Assembly: GCA_046497505.1 (NCBI GenBank)
Contig: JAWOFN010000131.1
Coordinates: 1 to 22,113, forward strand
Source: JAWOFN01 sp046497505 [NCBI: bacterium]
Lineage (GTDB): Bacteria > Blakebacterota > Blakebacteria > Blakebacterales
Reading direction: 5' to 3'
Length of the DNA: 22,113 bases
Part shown: positions 16,465-22,113 of the stretch, in pieces
How positions within the stretch are numbered: position 1 is the stretch's first letter
How the letters are laid out: the number at the start of each line of letters is the position of its first letter
Translations under genes and position numbers: made by a program
The notes under the pieces: model-generated
What the model was told of the DNA's origin: nothing
Databases searched by the model: none
The model's input: the letters and a program-made list of their open reading frames with translations, nothing else

Positions 16465-17415
16465 TCAGGAACGGAAGGGGAGTCGGGTCAGGTCCAGGTT
16501 CCCCCCGCTCAGGATGATCCCGATCCGGGCCCCCTCGGCGGGGACCTTCTCGTAGAGGGCCGCCGCCACCGGCACGGCCGAGGAGGGTTCGATGATGATC
16601 TTCATCCGCTCCCAGACGGTCCGCATGGCGGAGACGATCTCCTCCTCGGAGACCAGCACGATGTCATGTACGTGGTGCCGGATGATGTCGAAGGTCTTCG
16701 CGCTCAGGCTCGTGCGCAGGCCGTCGGCGAGGGTGTCGGAGGAGTCGTTGCGGACCATCTCCCCGGAGCGGAACCCCCGGTAGGCGTCGTCCGCCTCACG
16801 GGGCTCGCAGGCGATGACGCGGGTGGGCAGCCCCAGGTGATGGACGGTCAGGGCCGCGCCCGAGACCAGGCCGCCCCCTCCGACCGGGGCCAGCAGCAGG
16901 TCCAGGGGGCCCGCCTGGTCGAGGAGTTCCAGGGAAGCGGTGGCCTGGCCGGCGATGATCCGGTAGTCGTCGAAGGGATGGATGAGGGTCGCCCCCGTCT
17001 CCTCGATGATGCGGGCCGCGGTCTCCTCCCGGCTGGTGAGGGTGGGTTCGCACTCGGTGATCCGGCCCCCGTACCCCTCCACCGCCGCCTTCTTCACCGG
17101 CGGGGCGCTGGAGGGCATCACGATGTAGGCGGGGATGCCCCGGATCCCGGCTGCGTAGGCCAGGGCCGCCGCGTGGTTGCCCGAGGAGTGGGTGACCACC
17201 CCCTTCGAAGCGGTCTCCTCATCCAGGCCGAACACCGCGTTGCTCGCTCCCCGGGCCTTGAAGGCCCCCACCTTCTGGAGGTTCTCGCACTTGAAGAAGA
17301 GGGAGCCCCCGCTCATCCGGTCGAGGGTGGCGGAGGTGAACACCGGGGTGCGGTGGATGTAGGGCCGGATCCGCTCGTGTGCGGTCCGGATGGTCTGCAT
17401 GTCGGGGGGCCGCAT
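16465..17415 (-). CDS. PLP-dependent threonine/serine dehydratase or serine racemase
   Basis: Fold-type II PLP enzyme of 316 residues, single catalytic domain without an ACT regulatory domain. PLP lysine is Lys53 in GAFKARGA; SSGNH (77-81) binds the substrate carboxylate; GGGG (179-182) holds the cofactor phosphate; SGGN (303-306) supplies the residue facing the pyridine nitrogen. Glu204, Ala208 and Asp210 in CEPREADD match the divalent-metal site of eukaryotic-type serine racemase. The enzyme should deaminate L-threonine or L-serine and may also racemise serine. Start ATG 17415 was chosen because AGAGGAG lies just upstream and the protein begins as in relatives (MQTIRTAHERIRPYIHRTP). An ATG at 17457 with AGAGG upstream would add 14 residues. 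It is divergent from the S12 hydrolase. Confidence 0.92.
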   Translation of the reverse strand: MRPPDMQTIRTAHERIRPYIHRTPVFTSATLDRMSGGSLFFKCENLQKVGAFKARGASNAVFGLDEETASKGVVTHSSGNHAAALAYAAGIRGIPAYIVMPSSAPPVKKAAVEGYGGRITECEPTLTSREETAARIIEETGATLIHPFDDYRIIAGQATASLELLDQAGPLDLLLAPVGGGGLVSGAALTVHHLGLPTRVIACEPREADDAYRGFRSGEMVRNDSSDTLADGLRTSLSAKTFDIIRHHVHDIVLVSEEEIVSAMRTVWERMKIIIEPSSAVPVAAALYEKVPAEGARIGIILSGGNLDLTRLPFRS

Positions 17416-17532
17416 GACGCTCCTCTCACTCTTCGACTTCTCCAGGGAACGTCCCATATGATAGCCTCTGTGTGGATGCCGGACCGAGCGCCCTTTTCCC
17501 ATTCCTTCCGACCCTTCGCCTGGAGGCCGCCG
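17416..17532. other. divergent intergenic region between PLP enzyme and S12 hydrolase
   Basis: The only AT-rich patch in these 117 bases is CATATGATAG near 17455-17464. On the plus strand it contains TATGAT (17457-17462), a passable -10 hexamer, but no good -35 element lies at 16-18 bases. I therefore mark only the region. Confidence 0.35.
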
Positions 17533-18732
17533 ATGATGGTCACCTCCCGCCCCCGCCGGAGCTCTCTGTCTCTGCTCCTGCTCCTGGTCCTGCTGCTGGC
17601 CGCCTGCGGTTCCGAGCCGCAGCCGGCTCTGCACTACGGCACCGCCGCGGAGGCGGGCCTGGAGCCGGGACGGCTGGCCGAGGCCCGGGCCCTCTTCCAC
17701 ACCGCGGTGGCCGACGACCAGGTCCGCGGTGCGGTGCTGCTGGTGGCCCGGCACGGTGTGATCGCCCTCCACGAGGCCATGGGATGGCGGGACGTGGATC
17801 GGGGGCTCCCCATGGAGCGGGACACCCTCTTCCGGATGGCCTCCAACACCAAGCCGGTGGTGGCCACCGCGGTCCTCATGCTGGCGGAGGAGGGACGCAT
17901 CGCACTCTCCGACCCGGTGGGGGACTACCTGTCCGCCTTCGCCCGCGGCCCCTCCTCGACCATCCGCATCGAGCACCTGCTCTCGCACACGGCCGGGTTC
18001 CGCATCGACAGCCTCTTCCTGCAGCCGCTCCTGGAACCCGGGCCCGACCACCCGGACCGGCCGAACCTCCGGGAGGAGGCGGACCGCTTCGCGTCGGTGG
18101 GCCCGGAGGTGGAACCGGGTACCTCGTATGCCTACAGCAACCCGGGCTACAACACCCTGGGTGCCCTGGTGGAGGCAGCGGGGGGGATGATGCTGGAGGA
18201 CTTCCTCCGGGTGCACATCTACGAGCCGCTCGGGATGCACGATTCCGGCAACCATGAGTCACGGGCGGACCACAGCCGCATGTCCGTGGTCTACCGGATG
18301 CGTGACGGGAGGTGGCGGGAGGGGTGGTCTCCGGGGGATGACCCCGACGTCCCCTTCGTGCGGGCCAGCGGGGGGATGATCTCCACCGCCGGGGACTACG
18401 CCCGGTTCCTCCAGATGTGGCTGGACGGGGGGACCCTGGGGGATACGCGGATCCTGAGCGAGGAGAGTGTCCGCCTCGCCGCCCGGCCGTACACCGAACG
18501 GGTCTACTCGGAGGAGGAGCGGGCCGAGCGGGAGAGCTATTACGGGTTCGGGTGGAACGTGGGTGCCGACGGGGTGTTCAGCCACGGCGGATCGGACGGT
18601 ACCTATGCGTGGGTGGACCCCTCGCGGGACCTCTTCGGGATCGTCTTCACCCAGAGTCCGGGTGGGGAGAACCCCCGCCGGGTCTTCCGGGAGAGGATCG
18701 CTTCGGCAGCGGACGCAGCCGACGGGAGGTAG
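17533..18732 (+). CDS. serine hydrolase lipoprotein, class C beta-lactamase/S12 family
   Basis: A 399-residue exported serine hydrolase. Start ATG 17533 has GGAGG 6 nt upstream (17522-17526); the frame continues much further upstream only because it runs antisense to the PLP enzyme. A lipoprotein signal ends LVLLLAAC (Cys25). Active-site motifs are SxxK at Ser104-Lys107 (FRMASNTKPVV), the Tyr201-Ser-Asn203 triad element in YAYSNPGYN, and His351-Gly-Gly (FSHGGSDGTY) in place of the KTG box. This set is typical of D-aminopeptidase, esterase and beta-lactamase-like members of S12. Most such lipoproteins hydrolyse esters or D-amino-acid peptides, and beta-lactam resistance cannot be assumed. It faces the S9 peptidase convergently across 35 bases. 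Confidence 0.93.
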   Translation: MMVTSRPRRSSLSLLLLLVLLLAACGSEPQPALHYGTAAEAGLEPGRLAEARALFHTAVADDQVRGAVLLVARHGVIALHEAMGWRDVDRGLPMERDTLFRMASNTKPVVATAVLMLAEEGRIALSDPVGDYLSAFARGPSSTIRIEHLLSHTAGFRIDSLFLQPLLEPGPDHPDRPNLREEADRFASVGPEVEPGTSYAYSNPGYNTLGALVEAAGGMMLEDFLRVHIYEPLGMHDSGNHESRADHSRMSVVYRMRDGRWREGWSPGDDPDVPFVRASGGMISTAGDYARFLQMWLDGGTLGDTRILSEESVRLAARPYTERVYSEEERAERESYYGFGWNVGADGVFSHGGSDGTYAWVDPSRDLFGIVFTQSPGGENPRRVFRERIASAADAADGR

Positions 18733-18767
18733 AGGCGCCGGCTCACCTCCGGCCCGTCCGGCCTTCC

Positions 18768-21035
18768 CTACCGGTCCGGCCCCCCCTCTTCAGGGTCGGC
18801 GAAATGCTGCTCGTACCAGCCGAGGATCCGGTCCCAGTAGTCCAGGTACTGCTCGGGGGTGTTGGGGGGGCTGTGGGCCCCCTGGGTGTAGCGGACCCAG
18901 ACGACCTCCTTACCCAGACGCCGCATGGCGTAGTACATCTCCATCGACTGGCGGGCGGGGACGTTGGGGTCCAGATCGCCGGTGATGAGCATCAGGGGGG
19001 TCTCGATCCGGTCGGCGGACATGATGGCCGAGTGGTCCAGGTAGCGCTCCGGGTACTCCCAGAGGGAGCCGCCGATACGGTCCTGCCCCCACTCGGGGGC
19101 CTGGATGTTCCGGATCCCCAGGCGCGGGCTGTCCGGATAGAAGCTCACCATGTTCACCTTGCCGGAGATGTTGATGGCCGCGGCGAAGCGGGGGGTCTGG
19201 GTGATGAGCAGGGCGGTGGCGTACCCGCCGTAACTCCCTCCCTGTACCCCCATCTTCCCGGGGTCCACCAGACCGCGCTCGATGAGCATGTTCACGCCGG
19301 TGGTCACTCCTTTCACCCACGCCTCCCCGGGGTATCCCACCTCGAGGTCGACGCTGGGACGGAACCCGAAGTACCCGGCGTTCGCGAACATGTTCATGTT
19401 CGTGTTGAAACCGTTGTCGAAGAAGGTCTCGTAGATCTCGCACACCAGCGGGTAGCGTTCTCCCTCCTCGTAGCCCACCGGGTAGTAGAGGATCCCGTAC
19501 AGCTCCTCGCCGTCGACGTCCAGCCAGCTCACCAGCTCGCTCCGGGTGAGGGTCCGGTCGGCGATCCACGGGTTCATCCGGGTGAGGCGTGTCCGGCGGC
19601 TGAGGTCGGCCGGTGCCCGGTAGAGGTCCTCGGGATGGTCGCCGTCGCTGTACTCGAAGTAGAAGGTCTCACCGTCCTCGGTGAGACGCACCGACCGGAA
19701 GAGCCCGGTCTCCTTCACCAGCTCCTCCATCTCCTGCCGCCGGAGGTCATACCGGACGATGCCCCGCTCCCAGCGGGTCCGCGAGGACCAGCTCAGGTAG
19801 AGCCAGCGCCCGTCCGGGCTCCAGTCCATCAGCCGGGTCCGCGGGGCGTCCTCGTCCTCGTCGTCAGGAAGATCCCGGACCTTCCGGACCTCTCCGCCGT
19901 CTGAAGGCACCAGCCACCAGGCGTCACCGCCCGTCAGCAGGAGCTGGGTCCCGTCCGGGCTGAAGCGGGCGGGAGAGAAGCGCACCCTGCTGGTGTCGGA
20001 CTCCTCACCGTAGGGACGTCCCCCGCTGGTGAGGTCGAGGGGGCCCTCGCCCCCCGCATCCGGTACGGAGAGGAACACCTCCCCCTCCTCCTCCCATGCA
20101 TAGCGTGTGCCGTCATCGTCCCAGGTGAGGTCGGGCCGGGTCTTCTCCCGCTTCCGCAGGACGGTCACCGTCGGTTCGGGCCCGGATCGCAGGTCCATGG
20201 CCTTCACCTCGTACTCGGTCCCTCCCCGGCGGGCGTACACGGTCTCGATGGGGGCGGCGTGCTCCCAGATGAACCATCGGCCGTCCTCGCTCAGGTCGAG
20301 GCGTCGGTAGCTGCCTTCGGGGAGGAGGGCCTCGACGGCCCCGGAGCCCAGATCCACCCGGGTGGGGACCGTCAGGCTCCCCAGGTTGCGCATGGCGTCC
20401 CAGTGGAGGAAGTCCTCACTGGAATCGTGCACCACCACCGGGGCCTCGGTGATGGAGTCGAAGAAGAGAGAGGCATGCTCCTCCCAGTCCTCTCCCCGCT
20501 GCTCGATGAGGAGGGCGGATCGGTCCGGGTACCACTGGAGGGTCGAGCGCGATGCGATGGGGCCGCCCCCGCGGATCGGTACCCGACGGAGCCGGGCCCG
20601 TTCCCGCTCCCAGACCCGGAGGCCCCACTCACCCCCCTCCTCCTGCAGGAAGAACGCCAGCTGTCCGCCGTCGGGGGACCAGGTGAACCCCCGGGCCGTG
20701 ACACGCTCGGGGAAGATGGGGATCTCTTCTCCGCTCTCACCGTCCAGGAGGAAGACGCGGACGGGGGAGGGAGGGTCGTAGGTGGGGTCGCCGTAGCGGG
20801 TGTTGTCCCGGCCCATCCGGTCGATCCGGCGGCCGGCGGTGCAGACCAGCCAGCGCCCATCGGGGGTGATGTCCCGGACCGAGAGGGACTCCAGCCGGAG
20901 GGCGTCCCGGGGGGTGAATGCCTGCTTCTCCTGCGCCGCCGCCTCGGGCGGATCCCCTGCCAGGGCGGGGAGGCCGCCCAGGAGGAGGACCGCGGCGAGA
21001 CGGAGGATGAACGGCGAGCGTCGGGCCGTGGGCAT
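18768..21035 (-). CDS. secreted S9 prolyl-oligopeptidase-family serine peptidase
   Basis: A 755-residue peptidase. The start ATG 21035 is preceded by GGAGAG about 5 nt upstream. A Sec signal peptide (FILRLAAVLLLGGLPALA) precedes a beta-propeller region (about 45-480) with repeated DGRW, SPDG and WSPDGRWLYLS blades. The C-terminal alpha/beta hydrolase domain carries nucleophile Ser601 in GGSYGGYA, Asp689 in GDLDPNVP and His721 in QGAHSPPN. This is the oligopeptidase/dipeptidyl-peptidase layout. The role is likely degradation of short peptides in the periplasm or outside the cell. It lies 35 bases downstream of the propeptide-like lipoprotein on the same strand, so the two may share a transcript. 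No residue needed for catalysis is missing. Confidence 0.95.
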   Translation of the reverse strand: MPTARRSPFILRLAAVLLLGGLPALAGDPPEAAAQEKQAFTPRDALRLESLSVRDITPDGRWLVCTAGRRIDRMGRDNTRYGDPTYDPPSPVRVFLLDGESGEEIPIFPERVTARGFTWSPDGGQLAFFLQEEGGEWGLRVWERERARLRRVPIRGGGPIASRSTLQWYPDRSALLIEQRGEDWEEHASLFFDSITEAPVVVHDSSEDFLHWDAMRNLGSLTVPTRVDLGSGAVEALLPEGSYRRLDLSEDGRWFIWEHAAPIETVYARRGGTEYEVKAMDLRSGPEPTVTVLRKREKTRPDLTWDDDGTRYAWEEEGEVFLSVPDAGGEGPLDLTSGGRPYGEESDTSRVRFSPARFSPDGTQLLLTGGDAWWLVPSDGGEVRKVRDLPDDEDEDAPRTRLMDWSPDGRWLYLSWSSRTRWERGIVRYDLRRQEMEELVKETGLFRSVRLTEDGETFYFEYSDGDHPEDLYRAPADLSRRTRLTRMNPWIADRTLTRSELVSWLDVDGEELYGILYYPVGYEEGERYPLVCEIYETFFDNGFNTNMNMFANAGYFGFRPSVDLEVGYPGEAWVKGVTTGVNMLIERGLVDPGKMGVQGGSYGGYATALLITQTPRFAAAINISGKVNMVSFYPDSPRLGIRNIQAPEWGQDRIGGSLWEYPERYLDHSAIMSADRIETPLMLITGDLDPNVPARQSMEMYYAMRRLGKEVVWVRYTQGAHSPPNTPEQYLDYWDRILGWYEQHFADPEEGGPDR

Positions 21036-21070
21036 GCGTTCTCTCCAGGGGCTCGAGTTCGGGTCGGATG

Positions 21071-21496
21071 TCAGCGGGGCGGGATGTTCCCCTCCGGGTC
21101 GTCCTTCGGGAGGGGGGGGAGCGGTTCCCGGGGAGGCGGGGCATCGGCGAGATCGAGTTCGATGGCCTCGACCTGCTTCAGGGCCGCGATCCAGGGGATC
21201 CGGTCCGGGGCCGTGGTCACGGTCACGAAACGGTCCAGGGCCTGCTGGAGCTGGCCGTAGGCCGAGATCCGCTCGATATCCTCCGGGGTGATGACCTCCC
21301 GGGTACGGACCACCACCCGGACGTACTCTCCCAGCTCGACCGTCTGCTCCTCACCGAAGAAGGCCTGCTTCAGGGCCAGGTCGAGCTTGCCCTTCACCCT
21401 CCCCTGTTCCAGCGTGGGCGGTCCCGGGGCGCACGCGGAGATAAGGAGCGCGGTGAGCAGTGCCGTTGACGCGAGGCGGGGGGGAAGAGGTCGCAT
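21071..21496 (-). CDS. small lipoprotein, C-terminal half resembling a peptidase-propeptide fold
   Basis: A 141-residue predicted lipoprotein; I do not recognise a named family. The start ATG 21496 was chosen because it begins a lipoprotein signal ending ALLISAC (Cys22) and has AGGGA upstream. The frame is open 62 codons earlier but overlaps the neighbouring gene. After a charged segment (about 30-60), residues 57-116 alternate strand and helix: EYVRVVVRTRE, TPEDIERISAYG, FVTVTTAPDRIPWIAAL and VEAIELD. That order resembles the ferredoxin-like fold of subtilisin propeptides and I9 inhibitors, in which the last strand often reads V..IE.D. The tail is Pro-rich. It starts 8 bases after the DUF7009-like gene and ends 35 bases before the S9 peptidase. 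An inhibitor or chaperone role is only a hypothesis. Confidence 0.75.
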   Translation of the reverse strand: MRPLPPRLASTALLTALLISACAPGPPTLEQGRVKGKLDLALKQAFFGEEQTVELGEYVRVVVRTREVITPEDIERISAYGQLQQALDRFVTVTTAPDRIPWIAALKQVEAIELDLADAPPPREPLPPLPKDDPEGNIPPR

Positions 21497-21504
21497 GAGG
21501 TCCC

Positions 21505-21873
21505 TTATCCGTCGGCTCCGGGCGGCCGCCGGCTCCTTCCGGGTTTGAGGTCGCGTTCGATGACCAGGGTCAGTTCCTCCCCATCGTACGAGAGGACGGC
21601 GGCGCGTTCCACATCCTCCTCGTCGCGTACGGGCTGGAGGTGATCCGGATCGACCCGCACCAGGGCGCGGCCTTCCTCCCACACCAGACCCAGGGGAGCG
21701 GAGCGTCCGGCCGAAGGGTCGGGGGCCGCACCCCGGACGGCGAAGGCGACGCTCCCGCCGGGACCCTCGGCGAGGCGGATGCGCTCTTCCACCGTCCCGC
21801 CTTCGGCCACGAGGTCCAGTTCCTCCGGGAGCAGCCGGAGCCGGAGCTCACCGCTGTGGATCCGCACCTTCAT
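21505..21873 (-). CDS. small DUF7009-like protein
   Basis: A 122-residue soluble protein without signal peptide or membrane segment. It begins MKVRIHSGELRLRLLPEELD, followed by GGTVEERIRL. That opening (a short strand, then RLRL, then an E-rich helix and a VEE strand) matches what I recall of the uncharacterised DUF7009 proteins. Its function is unknown. The start ATG at 21873 overlaps the stop codon of the MobA-like gene by four bases (ATGA), so it is translationally coupled to it. The TAA stop lies 8 bases before the lipoprotein start. The C-terminus is a basic, Pro-rich tail. Coupling to a cofactor gene is the only hint of role. Confidence 0.8.
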   Translation of the reverse strand: MKVRIHSGELRLRLLPEELDLVAEGGTVEERIRLAEGPGGSVAFAVRGAAPDPSAGRSAPLGLVWEEGRALVRVDPDHLQPVRDEEDVERAAVLSYDGEELTLVIERDLKPGRSRRPPGADG

Positions 21874-22113
21874 GCCTGTCTGCGCCGCTCGCCCCCACCC
21901 AGCTCCCGGGCGAGTTCCTCGGCCTCTTCGGACGTGTTGATCCCTCGGACCGCCCCGGCATACCGGTTCGGGATGCGGGTGAGCCGGAAGCGGCCGGCGG
22001 AGACGAGGGCATGAAGGGAGCGCATCCCCCCGGCCATCAGGTGCCCTATGAGGGGGAGGGAGGCGGGGGTGTAGACGGCGAAGAGGGGTTGGAGGCCGCC
22101 CCCCTCCAGGAAG
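21870..22113 (-). CDS. mobA: MobA-like molybdenum cofactor guanylyltransferase, C-terminal end (5' end outside window)
   Basis: Eighty codons of a minus-strand frame enter from the right edge and end in TGA at 21872-21870. The translated piece includes LQPLFAVYTPASLPLI, then an HLMAGGMRSLHAL helix and RGINTSEEAEELARELG. In MobA the sequence PLFAVY and the closing N-T-P/S-E-E/D-hxx segment occur at this place near the C-terminus. MobA attaches GMP to molybdopterin to form the guanine dinucleotide cofactor. The catalytic N-terminal domain, with its nucleotide-binding loop, is outside the window, so the call rests on the C-terminal pattern. A related nucleotidyltransferase cannot be excluded. 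Confidence 0.72.
   Translation of the reverse strand, partial: FLEGGGLQPLFAVYTPASLPLIGHLMAGGMRSLHALVSAGRFRLTRIPNRYAGAVRGINTSEEAEELARELGGGERRRQA

Noticed and set aside
16442-16466. GATGTC/GACATC inverted repeat at the end of the PLP enzyme gene
   Set aside because: The stem is 6 bp with a 13-base loop and no T tract. It is too weak to call a terminator.
16324-17532. Plus-strand open frame continuous with the S12 hydrolase and extending about 400 codons upstream
   Set aside because: The upstream part is antisense to the FGase-like start and the PLP enzyme. The hydrolase has its own ribosome binding site and signal peptide at 17533.
17416-18255. Minus-strand extension of the PLP enzyme frame across the S12 hydrolase
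   Set aside because: It lies antisense to the hydrolase and carries no PLP-enzyme sequence. Relatives begin close to the ATG at 17415.
17533-18732. Calling the S12 protein an antibiotic-resistance beta-lactamase
   Set aside because: SxxK and YSN are shared by esterases and D-peptidases, and HGG replaces KTG. Sequence alone does not support resistance.

Overview
The window is GC-rich (about 70% in a hand-counted 60-base line near position 9900) and encodes Gram-negative envelope features: several lipoproteins with clear lipoboxes and a signal-peptide-bearing, beta-strand-rich predicted outer-membrane protein. The mix of an S9 peptidase, M14 peptidase, a DYIRTE/DADVHIL-type barrel protein and PAS-type hybrid kinases resembles Gemmatimonadota or a neighbouring high-GC group. 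That placement is an impression from gene content; no rRNA or other marker is present.

Layout. Positions 1-3429 (+) hold the C-terminal two-thirds or so of an RHS/YD-repeat protein that enters from the left edge. It is followed by a small TTG-started zinc-ribbon gene (3495-3704, +). This block is visibly less GC-rich than the rest (about 50% in one counted line at 3481-3540). Next comes a minus-strand signalling block: an exported thermonuclease lipoprotein (3860-4369) translationally coupled to a large membrane hybrid histidine kinase (4369-7998), then a HAMP-type sensor kinase (8203-9585) overlapping by 4 nt with its OmpR-family response regulator (9582-10265). A predicted outer-membrane barrel gene (10482-11777, +) is divergent from that pair, and the shared intergenic region carries an inverted/direct repeat that is a plausible regulator site.

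The right half is mostly exported hydrolases: an M14 carboxypeptidase-like protein (11837-13231, -), an N-formylglutamate-amidohydrolase-fold lipoprotein (15381-16403, -), an S12/class C beta-lactamase-like lipoprotein (17533-18732, +) and an S9 prolyl-oligopeptidase-type peptidase (18768-21035, -). Among them lie a soluble PAS-PAS hybrid kinase (13407-15335, +) and a PLP-dependent threonine dehydratase/serine racemase-like enzyme (16465-17415, -). At the right edge is a tightly packed minus-strand cluster: the C-terminal end of a MobA-like molybdenum cofactor guanylyltransferase, a small DUF7009-like protein, and a lipoprotein whose C-terminal half resembles a protease propeptide fold. The S9 peptidase gene follows.

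How the parts fit. The kinases and regulator sense the envelope or cytoplasm, and the exported hydrolases suggest peptide scavenging. The rhs region is the only part with signs of a polymorphic-toxin-like accessory locus. I found no CRISPR array, tRNA, rRNA, transposase or integrase. No gap between genes exceeds 300 bases. I see no complete novel multi-gene system. The best leads are the rhs tip with its small zinc-ribbon neighbour, the kinase-coupled exported nuclease, the triplicated membrane hairpin in the large kinase, and the propeptide-like lipoprotein beside the S9 peptidase.
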